From Thermaceae bacterium (GTDB lineage Bacteria; Deinococcota; Deinococci; Deinococcales; Marinithermaceae): DNA of 52,943 bases. The translations under genes were made by a program, and so were the position numbers. Positions 16,172 through 24,626 of this stretch are shown piece after piece (positions within the stretch are counted from its first letter, which is position 1; each line of letters opens with the position of its first letter). The notes beneath the pieces are model-generated. The model was not told the DNA's origin. It saw nothing but the letters and a program-made list of their open reading frames with translations, and did not search any database. The stretch is taken from NCBI GenBank assembly GCA_026985615.1, contig JALSQD010000023.1, positions 1 to 52,943 on the forward strand. Reading direction: 5' to 3'.

Positions 16172-16916
16172 CTAGTCGCTGTACCGGGGCGCCTGCTCGT
16201 GCAAGATGTTCAACGCCAAGCCGGTGGCCAGCACCGTTGGGCCCAGCAGCGCCAGGCTCACACTTACGACGAATTGGTAGTAGCTCAAGTCATGACCGGA
16301 CAAGAACGCGAGCAAGATGAATATCGCAACCGTCAGAACGGCCCCGACCCGATGACCCGGTTGTTCGAAGGAGGATTGAAATAGCCGTCGGAGTCGGTGA
16401 GCCGGGCATCATCGTCCGGTAGATAGCGCTCCGCCACAGGATGACGAGGGCCAGCGGCAAGAAGATGGCGAGGTAAAGATACCTTCCGGGCAATGCGGAA
16501 GCCGAGACGAAGGGCAGGGAGAGCACCGCGAGGCCGATCCAAAGCTGCCTCGGGGATGTAAAGCCCGCCGCCAGACCCAGAATTACGGCGGGGAAACCGA
16601 AAAGCTCTGTCGCCAACAAATACCAGACCAACGGGCAGGCGTCGTAAATGCAGTCGGCAGCACCGACCGCCGCTACCACAGCTGCGCCCATGGCGACGCC
16701 CGCCGCCGCCAAGAAAACCCTCTTCGCACCAAGCCATCGCGTCGTCCACCAGGCAGCCAGCAGCCATATGCCGCTGAAAATGGCGAATTTGAGGATGTTG
16801 GGATCATAATCGGGGACGTAGATCAGCGCGGCGGTCGTATACGAGACGTAGGCTGCGGCCAGCGTGACCAGGAATAACAATACTGCCGCGAGTATTGCGC
16901 GAAACCCCTTTTCCAT
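16172..16916 (-). pseudogene. Frameshifted multi-pass membrane protein gene
   Basis: The reading starts with MEKGFRAILAAV at 16916 and gives several membrane helices, but the frame runs off into non-membrane sequence near 16430. The protein-like sequence continues in a second frame (AERYLPDDDARLTDSDGYF, about 16430-16375) and then in a third (FEQPGHRVGAVLTVAIFILLAFL to APRYSD, ending TAG at 16172). The third-frame piece has no start codon of its own. Restored, it would be about 245 residues, the size of the intact neighbour at 17110, with the same layout (helices, hydrophilic D/R-rich linker, two last helices). The region is clearly less GC-rich than its surroundings. The 193 bases between the two genes hold nothing I recognise. 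Confidence 0.6.
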
Positions 16917-17109
16917 TGGATTGATTGTAATCTAAGCAATACGGTGCTGACCAGACCGTGTACTGGTAGTTTTGCCAGCGATTGAGCCGGCAGCGGGGAA
17001 ATCGCCTTCGCGGACCTGGGGAAGCCGTACGGGGGCCTGGTGGGTTGTTGCTGTTACGGGCGTCGAGGTGTGTGTACGCGCGGTCTATGTGGGTGGATAC
17101 AGGGATGGA

Positions 17110-17844
17110 TCAGGTTTCGGGAGACGCCAGGGTCCACAGCCCCAACCCCGTCATAAAGGCGAGCGGGCCAATGAGCAAAAAGTAAAAGAGAACGTCAAAG
17201 AACCACCCCTCCCAATAAATGCCGAAACCGAAAATAGCGAGAAGCATTAGCGTGGCGATTGCTCCCAGACCCGTTAACAGCTTCGATACGGGCCGAGTAA
17301 AGGCCAAGTCTGCGGTGCGCGCCGCCCGGGCGCTGCGGTCGGGGATTGGTGCAGAGATGCGCCCCAAGACGGAGTTGAGCGAAACCCACATTGCGATGGC
17401 GCCAAGCAGCCACCACGGCACCTCGAACAGTGCGTTCACGACCAGCGGGAAGGTCAGGAGCAAGGGTGCGGCCGGCAGCGCGAACGGCCAGCGCAGCCCG
17501 AGCGCCAGCGCCAGGATGGCAACGGGGATGAAGACGGTCACGTTGAAGATGCGCAGCATTCCGATGGCCCAGGGCACGCTACCGGTCCACGTGGACCAGT
17601 CGAGGATTAGCCAGAAGGTCAGCCCCCAAAGCGCAGCGGTGATAACCAGGTAGGTGAGCGCGCCCAGCCCACGCCGGGCTTCGTGCGCAAGCAACAGCCA
17701 GAGCGCCCCACCGAGCGCGAAGATCGCTACGCTCTCCGCTAACGGTTCCTCGCTCAAAGCGGAATCTTTGGACACGACGTGTAGCGCGATGGTCAGCACC
17801 GCCCACGCCGTAGTCATAAAAGCAAAATAATAACTTAAAAGCAC
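17110..17844 (-). CDS. Multi-pass membrane protein of unknown function
   Basis: 244 residues, about seven to eight hydrophobic segments with very short loops, a hydrophilic linker (PIPDRSARAARTADLAFTRP) near residue 165-185, and two final helices. No motif or family recognised. GTG at 17844 is preferred because it completes the first membrane helix; an ATG at 17817 would truncate it. Base composition and codon use are less GC-rich than neighbours, and the 60 bases upstream are very AT-rich. It resembles the decayed gene next to it in size and layout, so the two may be paralogues acquired together. Confidence 0.7.
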   Translation of the reverse strand: MLLSYYFAFMTTAWAVLTIALHVVSKDSALSEEPLAESVAIFALGGALWLLLAHEARRGLGALTYLVITAALWGLTFWLILDWSTWTGSVPWAIGMLRIFNVTVFIPVAILALALGLRWPFALPAAPLLLTFPLVVNALFEVPWWLLGAIAMWVSLNSVLGRISAPIPDRSARAARTADLAFTRPVSKLLTGLGAIATLMLLAIFGFGIYWEGWFFDVLFYFLLIGPLAFMTGLGLWTLASPET

Positions 17845-17932
17845 TTTCGTTTAAAATATAAAATTTTTAAAGCAAAACCACAACCGGGGGACATGGAAAG
17901 GACTCATTTTCTTGACATATAACGATAAGAGC

Positions 17933-18580
17933 ATGCGAATCGGACGAAAGCTTTTTCTCGCCGCCCTCGCCCTCGTGCTCGCAATGGTGCTTTCTAGTTG
18001 TCTCGAGACCGAAGCCAAGCTGACCTGGCACGAAGACGGCTCGATGGACCTGACGGTGCGGCTCGAGGGCGACGCGCTGGCGGGGCAGACGGGGGAGATC
18101 GCGAGCCAGCTGCGCGCGAGCGGGTTTCGCGACATTCGCGTGGGGGCCGAGCGCCTTACCGCGGTGCAGCCGCTTAAGCTGGCGGGCTGGGACCGGCTCA
18201 GCGGCTGGCTGCCGGGCCGCGTGGCCTATCAGGACCCGAGCGGGCTGATCTTTTCGCGCACCAGCTGGGTCGTCTTCGAGGACTACGCCTTGAGCGGCAC
18301 GCTTGACGCGGGGCGGGTAACGGAGCTGCCTTCCTTCGTCAAGGCGCTGGTCCTACCCTTCGTCTTCAAGGTGGAGGCTCCCTGGCCGGCGCTCACGAGC
18401 AACGCCACGCGGGTGGAGGGCGAGCGAACCTACGTGTGGGAGGCCACGCTGGGCCGGCCCTTCCCGGTGCACGTGGTCTACCGTCGTTGGTACCCCGAGC
18501 GGATCGCGGCGCTGGTCTTGCTGGCGGCGGTCATGGGAACCGTTCTTTGGCGTAGGTCACGACGGCGTCGGCGAGGGTGA
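17933..18580 (+). CDS. Lipoprotein with C-terminal membrane helix (DUF3153-like)
   Basis: 215 residues. Lipobox LSSC after a hydrophobic N-terminus, an LTWHEDGSMDLTVRLEGDAL opening, a mixed alpha/beta extracellular domain, then a single C-terminal helix (about 190-207) followed by a basic WRRSRRRRRG tail. This lipid-plus-helix arrangement is typical of DUF3153-like proteins of Firmicutes and related phyla; function unknown. A -10-like TATAAC (17918-17923) sits nine bases before the ATG. The 3' end overlaps the convergent acetyltransferase gene by 50 bases. Confidence 0.75.
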   Translation: MRIGRKLFLAALALVLAMVLSSCLETEAKLTWHEDGSMDLTVRLEGDALAGQTGEIASQLRASGFRDIRVGAERLTAVQPLKLAGWDRLSGWLPGRVAYQDPSGLIFSRTSWVVFEDYALSGTLDAGRVTELPSFVKALVLPFVFKVEAPWPALTSNATRVEGERTYVWEATLGRPFPVHVVYRRWYPERIAALVLLAAVMGTVLWRRSRRRRRG

Positions 18581-19379
18581 AGCCGAGCCGCTCGTAGAGC
18601 GCGATCGCGGCCTTTTCGTGGTCGTGCGCGCGCACGCGCAAGAGCGGCGCGCCCTGCGCGAAGGCATGGGCGGCGGCCGCGCCGAGAAGCGCCCGCCCCA
18701 CGCCGCGGCCGCGGGCTGCGGGCACCACGCCCAGATAGGCGATCTCGGCGGCCTCGGGCGTGGTCTCGAGCTCGACCAGCCCCACTGGGCGGCCGGCCTC
18801 GTAGGCGTACCACAAGGCCACGTCGGGCCGCTGGAAGTGCTCGATGAGCTCGAGCGCCGTCCAGCCCAGCCGCAGGCTCCAGGCGTCTTCGCTCTCGCGG
18901 TAGAGGTCGCAGTAGACCTCGGGGTCGAGGTCCACGACCCGCTCGATGCGCACGCCTGCGGGCGGTGGGTAGGCGAGGTTGCGCGGGGGCGTGGCGAAGA
19001 AGTAGGAGGTGTGGAGCGGGGCGTAGCCGGCGGTCTCTAGCGCGGTGCGCAACGCGGCGTTGGCCTCGTGGGGGAAGGCGTAGAGGGTGTGCCATCCGCG
19101 CAGGCGGGCCTCTTCGTCGGCGCGTTCGAGCAGCGGTGCGGGGTCGGCCTCCTGCACCAGCGGCCCCTCGAGCGCTCCGCCCTGGCGGAAAGGGTAGAGG
19201 GCGGCGTAACCGGCGACGCGGCCGTCTTGCTCGAGCACCCAGCCCTCGTCGGTGGCCCACAACAGCTCTTCCTCGCTGCGGGCTTCGGGTGCCAGCACCC
19301 GGCGGGCGGGGTCGGCGTCCATCCAGCGCAGCAGCTCGAGCAGGCCGCCAAGGTCCTCGGGGCGCACCGGGCGTACCAT
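18531..19379 (-). CDS. Tandem GNAT acetyltransferase
   Basis: 282 residues with two GNAT-like halves. The N-terminal half (VRPVRPEDLGGLLELL to about 125) is degenerate. The C-terminal half (about 140-280) has the acetyl-CoA pyrophosphate loop VPAARGRGVGRALL and the ending HEKAAIALYERLGF. N-acetylation of an unknown substrate. Such tandem proteins usually keep one active domain, here the C-terminal one. Confidence 0.85.
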   Translation of the reverse strand: MVRPVRPEDLGGLLELLRWMDADPARRVLAPEARSEEELLWATDEGWVLEQDGRVAGYAALYPFRQGGALEGPLVQEADPAPLLERADEEARLRGWHTLYAFPHEANAALRTALETAGYAPLHTSYFFATPPRNLAYPPPAGVRIERVVDLDPEVYCDLYRESEDAWSLRLGWTALELIEHFQRPDVALWYAYEAGRPVGLVELETTPEAAEIAYLGVVPAARGRGVGRALLGAAAAHAFAQGAPLLRVRAHDHEKAAIALYERLGFTLADAVVTYAKERFP

Positions 19380-19404
19380 GCTTGCCCTGATTGTAGCACC
19401 GGTC

Positions 19405-20034
19405 TCAGTCGTTCAGGCGCGCTAGCACGCCGTCTGCACCGTAGAAGCGTAGCTCGGTGAGTTCGGCATAGTTCTGCTCGAAACGCAGACCTTCCTCGAG
19501 CGGGAAAAAGGGCAGCGCCAGCTGCAGGGCGACGCGGTTGACGGTGCAGTTGCCCACGACCAGCGCCGCCTCACCGGCGTGGCGGTCGCGGATGCGCTCG
19601 AGCACCGGCCGCGCACGGTGGCGCACGTCCTCCAGGCTCTCGCCTCCGGGCGGGGCGAAGCCCGCCTCGTCGCGCTTCCAGCGCTCCACCAGCTCGGGCC
19701 AGCGGCGGCGCACCTCGGCGAAGGGGAGGTCCTCCCACGTGCCCCAGGCGCGCTCGCGCAGTTCGGGCTCGAGGGTGTAGGGCACCTCCAGCAGCTCGGC
19801 CAGAATGCGCACCGCCTCGCTCTCGGCCCGGCCGTCGGGGCCGTAGACGTGCGCCGGGGCGTGCTCCACCAGACGCCGGGCCAGCGCCTCGAAGGCGTGC
19901 AACCCCTCGGGGGCGAGCGGGCGACCCGGGTGGCTGTAGAGCACGCCTCCGGGGTTGTCCACCGGGCCGGCGCGGGTGAGCCAGAGGCGCGTCGGAGCGG
20001 GAGCCCCGTCGAGGAAGCGTTCGAGCAGGCCCAT
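19405..20034 (-). CDS. Histidine phosphatase superfamily pseudoenzyme
   Basis: 209 residues with the phosphoglycerate mutase-like fold: ERAWGTWEDLPFAEVRRRWPE, PPGGESLEDVRHRARPVLERI, and AALVVGNCTVNRVAL follow the family pattern. The catalytic residues are missing. The RHG motif is RAG (R21-A22-G23), so the phosphorylated His is Ala, and the second His of the SHG motif is Asn162. It is therefore unlikely to be an active phosphatase of the normal mechanism and may bind or regulate. A GATAAT hexamer (minus strand, 20041-20046) six bases before the ATG indicates a leaderless transcript. Confidence 0.8.
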   Translation of the reverse strand: MGLLERFLDGAPAPTRLWLTRAGPVDNPGGVLYSHPGRPLAPEGLHAFEALARRLVEHAPAHVYGPDGRAESEAVRILAELLEVPYTLEPELRERAWGTWEDLPFAEVRRRWPELVERWKRDEAGFAPPGGESLEDVRHRARPVLERIRDRHAGEAALVVGNCTVNRVALQLALPFFPLEEGLRFEQNYAELTELRFYGADGVLARLND

Positions 20035-20040
20035 GGGGTC

Positions 20041-20062
20041 ATTATCCCATGGGTTTTAGAAT
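20041..20062. promoter_or_regulatory. Divergent leaderless promoters
   Basis: Back-to-back -10 elements: GATAAT on the minus strand (20041-20046), six bases from the phosphatase-like ATG, and TAGAAT on the plus strand (20057-20062), six bases from the kinase GTG. Between them is the palindrome CCCATGGG. Neither gene has a Shine-Dalgarno sequence. Confidence 0.6.
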
Positions 20063-20068
20063 GGGCCC

Positions 20069-21028
20069 GTGGACCCCGCTGTCGTCATCGTCAACCCGGC
20101 GGCCGGGCGTGGCCGGGCGGGCGCCCGGCTGGCCCGGTTGCAGGCCTGGGTGCAGCGCTGGGTGCCCGAGGTGCCCGTGCGCGTCACCGAGGGGCCGGGG
20201 CACGCCACCGAGATCGCGGCCTCCGCGCCCCCTGGCGCGCGTGTGGTGGCGGTGGGGGGCGACGGCACCGTGCACGAGGTCGTGCGCGGGCTGGGGGGCG
20301 AGCGTATCCTCGGCATCGTTCCTATCGGTTCGGGCAACGACGTCGCGCGCATGGTGGGGCTGCACCGCGTGAGGCTCGAGCGTGCCCTCTCCACCGCCCT
20401 GTGGGGCGGGGTGCTGCGCTTCGATCTGGGCCGGGTGGGCGACGAGCCCTTTGCCTCGAGCGCCACCGCGGGCCTCGACGCCTCAGTAGCCCGGCGCGCC
20501 TTCGACGCGCCCCGTTATCTGCGTGGCCTGTCGCGTTACCTCTGGGCGCTCGCCGCCGAGCTGCGGCGGCTCGAGCTGCCCCAGGCCCGGGTTTGGGTGG
20601 ACGGCCGCGAGGTCTACGCCGGTCCGATGCTGCTGGGCGCGGCCATGAACAGCGTCACCTACGGGGGCGGTTTCCCCATCGCCCCCATGGCCAAGCCGGC
20701 CGATGGCCGCATCGAGCTCGTTTGGGCCGGGGCCTTCGGGCGGTTGGGAGTGCTGGGGATCCTGCCGCGGCTGATGGCCGGACGCCACCTGGGTCACCCC
20801 CGCATCGGCCACGCCGGCGGCGTGGAGCTGCGCGTCGTCTTCGACCGCCCCGTCCCTTTGCAGAGCGACGGCGAGGTGCTGCCCGCCACGGGTGTCTTCG
20901 AGGTGCGGGTGGAGCCCGGAGCGTTGCGGGTGGCCGCCGATCCGGGCGCGCGCGAGGGGCTCGAGGCCTGGGCGCGGGAGCGCCCTCTGCGCGGCGAGAA
21001 GCAGGTGGTCGTGGGCCCCACCGCTTAG
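20069..21028 (+). CDS. Diacylglycerol/lipid kinase family protein
   Basis: 319 residues. The DAGK catalytic domain shows VVIVNPAAGRGRA near the N-terminus, the nucleotide-binding GGDGTVHEVV (about 68-77) and a G-S-GNDVAR block. The C-terminal beta-sandwich includes QSDGEVLPATGVFEVRVEPGALRV. Phosphorylates diacylglycerol or a related lipid at the membrane. GTG start, leaderless. Its stop overlaps that of the convergent bshA gene. Confidence 0.9.
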   Translation: MDPAVVIVNPAAGRGRAGARLARLQAWVQRWVPEVPVRVTEGPGHATEIAASAPPGARVVAVGGDGTVHEVVRGLGGERILGIVPIGSGNDVARMVGLHRVRLERALSTALWGGVLRFDLGRVGDEPFASSATAGLDASVARRAFDAPRYLRGLSRYLWALAAELRRLELPQARVWVDGREVYAGPMLLGAAMNSVTYGGGFPIAPMAKPADGRIELVWAGAFGRLGVLGILPRLMAGRHLGHPRIGHAGGVELRVVFDRPVPLQSDGEVLPATGVFEVRVEPGALRVAADPGAREGLEAWARERPLRGEKQVVVGPTA

Positions 21029-22110
21029 CTCTGGTAAACCTCCAGGTAGCGTGCCACCACCGCGTCCGGATCGAAGCGGGCGCGGGCGTCGGCGCGGGCC
21101 TGCCGGCGCATGGCCTCGAGCCGGTCGGGTTCGGCCAGCAGCGCCGCACTCGCCTCGGCCTGGCCGTGGACGTCGCCCAGCTCCACCAGCCAGCCCGTCT
21201 CGCCGTGGCGCACCACCTCGCTCAGCCCACCCACCCGCGCCGCCACCACCGGCACGCCCGAGGCGAGCGCCTCGAGCGCTGCCAGGCCAAAGGACTCCTC
21301 CTGCGAGTGCAACCACAGCAGGTCGGCCGCGCCGATGATGAGCTCGGGCCGGGGCGTGGGGGGGAGGAAGCGCACCCGGTCGCGCACCCCCAGCTCACGC
21401 GCCGTGCGCGCCGCCAGCGGGCGCTCGGGGCCGTCGCCCAGGAAGACCAGCCGCGCCCGCACCCCCATGCCCAGCAGGTGGGCGAAGGCGCGCACCAGGT
21501 CGGGGGTGCGTTTGATGGGGCGGAAGTTGGAGGCGTGCACGATCATGGCCTCGCCCGCCTCGACGTAGCGCGGTTTCAGCTCGGGGTGGGGGCGGAAGCG
21601 CGCCGCGTCCACGAAGTTGGGGACGACCTCGGCCTCCACCCCGAAGGCGACGCCCGCCTGGCGTGCGAGCGAGGCGGAGACCGCGGTGACCCGCGCCTGT
21701 GCGAGCGCCAGCGCGGTCACCTCGCGCAGCGCCGGGTCGAGCCCGAGGAGGTTGACGTCGGTGCCGTGGAGGGTGTGGACCACGCGCACCTCCGCCTCGA
21801 GCCGGGCCAGCGAGGCGCCGGCGGCGTGGGGAACGGCGTAGTGGGTGTGCACCACCTCGAGGCGGTGTTCGCGCGCGGCGCGACGCAGCGCGCTGGCGGC
21901 GGCGAGGCTGTAGAGCGGCCCCGGCAGCACCGGGTAGGTGGGCGCGTCGATGCGCTCGAAGCGCACGGGGGCCGTGTGCTCGAGGCGGAGGGGCCGCTCG
22001 CGCGAGAGGAAGACGACCTCGTGGCCCGCCTGGGTTAGGCGCAGGCCCAGCTCGGCCGCGACGGTGCCGCTGCCGCCGAGGCCGCCGAAGGCAAGCAGGC
22101 CGATGCGCAT
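21025..22110 (-). CDS. bshA: N-acetyl-alpha-D-glucosaminyl L-malate synthase (bacillithiol synthesis)
   Basis: 361 residues, GT-B glycosyltransferase family 4. The BshA signature is strong: GLLAFGGLGGSGTVAAELG at the N-terminus, VVHTHYAVPHAAGASLA, and VVHTLHGTDVNLLG. The C-terminal donor domain has SNFRPIKR and the EESFGLAALEALASGVPVV motif with the conserved Glu. Joins UDP-GlcNAc and L-malate in the first step of bacillithiol synthesis. bshB and bshC are not in this window. ATG at 22110 is the start supported by the glycine-rich opening; a TAGACT hexamer lies 8 bases upstream. Confidence 0.92.
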   Translation of the reverse strand: MRIGLLAFGGLGGSGTVAAELGLRLTQAGHEVVFLSRERPLRLEHTAPVRFERIDAPTYPVLPGPLYSLAAASALRRAAREHRLEVVHTHYAVPHAAGASLARLEAEVRVVHTLHGTDVNLLGLDPALREVTALALAQARVTAVSASLARQAGVAFGVEAEVVPNFVDAARFRPHPELKPRYVEAGEAMIVHASNFRPIKRTPDLVRAFAHLLGMGVRARLVFLGDGPERPLAARTARELGVRDRVRFLPPTPRPELIIGAADLLWLHSQEESFGLAALEALASGVPVVAARVGGLSEVVRHGETGWLVELGDVHGQAEASAALLAEPDRLEAMRRQARADARARFDPDAVVARYLEVYQS

Positions 22111-22191
22111 CGCTACCCAGTCTACCCAGCCTGCGCCTTCGGGGCGGGCGCCCGTTGCGGCGGGCACGGGTGGGGGCGCAGACTGAAGGGG

Positions 22192-23393
22192 GTGGATCCG
22201 ACGCTTTTGGGTCTGGGGCTGGCCACGCTGCTGGGGCTCGTTGTGGGGTTCGAGCGCGAGCGCGCCAAGGAACTCCGCGAGGTCGGCACGCTGGGCGGGG
22301 TGCGCACCTACGCCCTCGTGGGTCTCCTCGGTGGCGCGGTGGTCCTGACCGACAACCCCGCTTTGGTCGTGGCCGGTTTCCTGGCCGTGGCCGCCATGGC
22401 CCTGTGGTCGCTCACGCGGGTGCCGGGGGCGACCAGCGAGGTGGCTGTGCTGGTGGTCTACCTCCTCGGGGTCCTCGCGGGGCAGGGGCGCTGGCAGGTG
22501 GCGCTCTTTGGCGGGTTGGTGACCCTGGGGCTGCTCACCTACCGCGACGCGCTTCACCGTTTCGTGCGTTGGGTGGGCGAGGAGACGCTCGAGGCGGCGG
22601 GGTTGCTGGCGTTGTTCGCGGGCGTGGTGGGGCCGCTGTTGCCGGAGGGCGGCTATGGCCCGGGCGGCGTGCTGCGGCCGCGCGAGATCGGGGGCATGGT
22701 CCTGCTCGTGGCCGCGGCCAACTTCCTGGGCTACGTGTTCTTGCGCTATGGCCGCGAGCGCGGCCTCTTCTGGGCGGCGTTGGCCGGGGGGCTGGTCTCC
22801 TCGACCGCGGTCACGGTCTCGATGGCCGCACGGGCCCGCGAACGCCCGCAGGCCTGGCGCACCTGGGCCGCCGCCGCAGGCCTGGCCACGGTGCTCATGT
22901 ACGTGCGCGTGGCCGTCTGGGTGGGCATGTTCGCGCCCGCGTTGCTGGAGCGGCTCCTGCCCGCGCTGGGGTTGTGGGCGTTGTGGACGCTGGTGTGGCC
23001 TGGAGCCTCGCCCGCGGCGGGCGCGGAATCGGGGGCGAGCTCGAGCTCGGCAACCCCCTGGGGCTGGAGGCGGCGCTGCTCTTCGGGGTGTTCTACGCCG
23101 GGGTCAAGCTCGCCGCCTACGCCGCCGAGGGCTGGCTGGGCTCGGCCGGGGTCTACGCGGTCGCGGCGCTATCGGGTTTGCAGGACCTCGACGCGATCAC
23201 CATGAGTTTGGCGCGGCTCTTCACCCAGGGCGGCCTGGACGGCGAGGTGGCGCTGCGGGCCATCCTCCTCGCGGCGCTGGTGAACAACGCCGTCAAGGCA
23301 GGGCTGGGTTACTTCGGAGAGCGGCGCATGGGTGCGGCGCTCGCGCTGGCGCTGCTCCCCGGCGCGCTCTTGGCCTGGTGGGCGCTGGGCTAG
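22192..23393 (+). pseudogene. DUF4010 / MgtC-SapB family membrane protein with a frameshift
   Basis: From GTG 22192 the frame encodes an MgtC-like opening (TLLGLVVGFERERAKELREVGTLGGVRT) and the DUF4010 middle part. Near 22985-23035 this frame turns into Ser/Pro/Ala-rich non-membrane sequence. The expected C-terminal half (GELELGNPLGLEAALLFGVFYAG, LSGLQDLDAITMSLARL, NNAVKAGLGY) continues in the -1 frame to TAG at 23393. A single-base deletion, or a sequencing error, explains this; I see no slippery heptamer suggesting programmed frameshifting. Intact product would be about 400 residues with about 12 helices. Confidence 0.8.
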
Positions 23394-24523
23394 GCACGCG
23401 GGCGAAAGACGACCTTGACGAAGCGGCGGGCGCGGGCCGCGTCCAGGGCGTCGCGCCAGTTTTCCAGGGCGAAGGGCGGGCTCACCAGCGCCTCAAGCCC
23501 CGGCAGCTGGCCGAGCAGGTCGACCGCGCGGCGGAACGCCGCGGCGTCATAGGTATAGCTGCCGATCCAGTCAAGCTCGGAAAACCAGTGGGGTGAGAAG
23601 TCGTGGCGCACCTCGCCGGCGGCGCCCAGGAGGAGCACCCGGCCTCCCTCGGCCGCGGCCCAGGCGGCTTGGTCGAGGCTGGAGGCGCTGCCGGCGGCCT
23701 CGACGACCGCCGCGTAGCCCCCACGGTAGACCGGAGCACCCAGTATAGGGCGGTAGCGCCTGGCGCCGAGGTCGGCGAGCGCGGCGGCGGTGTCGGGGTG
23801 GACGTAGCTCGCCCCCAGGCTGCGGGCGAGCTCGGCCTGGCGCGGGTGGCGGGCCACCACGTCCAGGCGACCGCCGTGCCCCAGGGTGCGCATCAGGGCC
23901 AGCGTCAGCAGGCCGATCGTGCCCGCGCCGATGATCAGGGTAGAAGTTGGAAAGCGGTACCCGTCGCGGCCGCCGAAGGCGCGGTCGAGCCCGCGCAGCG
24001 CCACCGCAAGCGGCTCGGCGAGGACTGCGCGCTCGTCGGGAACGCCGTCGGGGATGGAATAGAGCCGCTGGGGACGGGCGACGATCCACCCACCCCAGCC
24101 GCCGGGGAGGTCGGCGTTGTAGCCGAGCATGCCCGGGGCCAGCGATCCTTCGGCGACGTTTTCGCACAGGCCCTCCTCGCCGCGGGCGCAGGCGGGGCAG
24201 GGCGTGAGCCCCCGCTCGGCGCAGGCCAGCAGCGGGTTCACCGCCACCCGCTGCCCCTCGACCTCGGCCAGGATCTCGTGCCCAAGCACCGCCGGGAAGG
24301 AGAAAAAGGGCGAGAGCCGGGGCGAGTTCTTGCCCAGCAGCAACGCCAGGTCGGAGCCGCAGACCCCCGCCAGCCACACCCGGGCCCGCAGCCAGCTCGC
24401 AGGCGGCTCCGGGTCGGGCCGCTCGACCAGGCGCAGGGGCAGCGCGGCGGTGGGGTAACGCCGGCCCAGCGCCCGCGCCGCCAGGAAGCGGGGGATGGAA
24501 GGGTAGTAGGTCAGCGTCTTCAT
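23390..24523 (-). CDS. Zinc-dependent medium-chain alcohol/sugar dehydrogenase
   Basis: 377 residues. Catalytic zinc site C55 in GVCGSD and H82-E83 in LGHE. Structural zinc cysteines at 101, 109, 112 and 120, with a longer than usual C-x7-C spacing for the first pair. Rossmann fold from about 200 (IIGAGTIGLLTLAL). NAD(P)-dependent oxidation of an alcohol or sugar; the substrate is not evident. The gene is convergent with the DUF4010 gene and followed upstream by the inverted-repeat element at 24551. Confidence 0.85.
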   Translation of the reverse strand: MKTLTYYPSIPRFLAARALGRRYPTAALPLRLVERPDPEPPASWLRARVWLAGVCGSDLALLLGKNSPRLSPFFSFPAVLGHEILAEVEGQRVAVNPLLACAERGLTPCPACARGEEGLCENVAEGSLAPGMLGYNADLPGGWGGWIVARPQRLYSIPDGVPDERAVLAEPLAVALRGLDRAFGGRDGYRFPTSTLIIGAGTIGLLTLALMRTLGHGGRLDVVARHPRQAELARSLGASYVHPDTAAALADLGARRYRPILGAPVYRGGYAAVVEAAGSASSLDQAAWAAAEGGRVLLLGAAGEVRHDFSPHWFSELDWIGSYTYDAAAFRRAVDLLGQLPGLEALVSPPFALENWRDALDAARARRFVKVVFRPRA

Positions 24524-24550
24524 TGCAATGGGTCGTGTTTGCGCACGTGT

Positions 24551-24625
24551 GCGAGCTCGTGGCCTGTGGTACGTGGCTTGTGGAAAAGGTCCTTTTCAAG
24601 CCGCGAGCTACAAGCTACAAGCCGC
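24551..24625. repeat. Imperfect inverted-repeat (REP-like) element
   Basis: The two halves pair imperfectly over about 37 bases. The core is GGCTTG, TGG bulge, AAAAGG, T, CCTTTT, CAAGCC (24575-24602); outside it, TGGCCTGTGGTACG faces CGAGCTACAAGCTA with several G:T-type pairs. Motifs GTGGCTTGTGG and AGCTACAAGCTACAAG are internally repetitive. It lies between the dehydrogenase start and the aldolase stop and could end aldolase transcription. No second copy is obvious in the window. Confidence 0.55.
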
Positions 24626-24626
24626 T

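Noticed and set aside
16972..17250. Short plus-strand open frames in the AT-richer island
   Set aside because: They overlap the 3' end of the intact membrane-protein gene on the other strand, have no ribosome binding site and no recognisable sequence.
22985..23035. Programmed -1 frameshift in the DUF4010 gene
   Set aside because: No slippery heptamer of the X XXY YYZ type or clear downstream stem-loop is seen at the switch; a simple deletion or sequence error is more likely.
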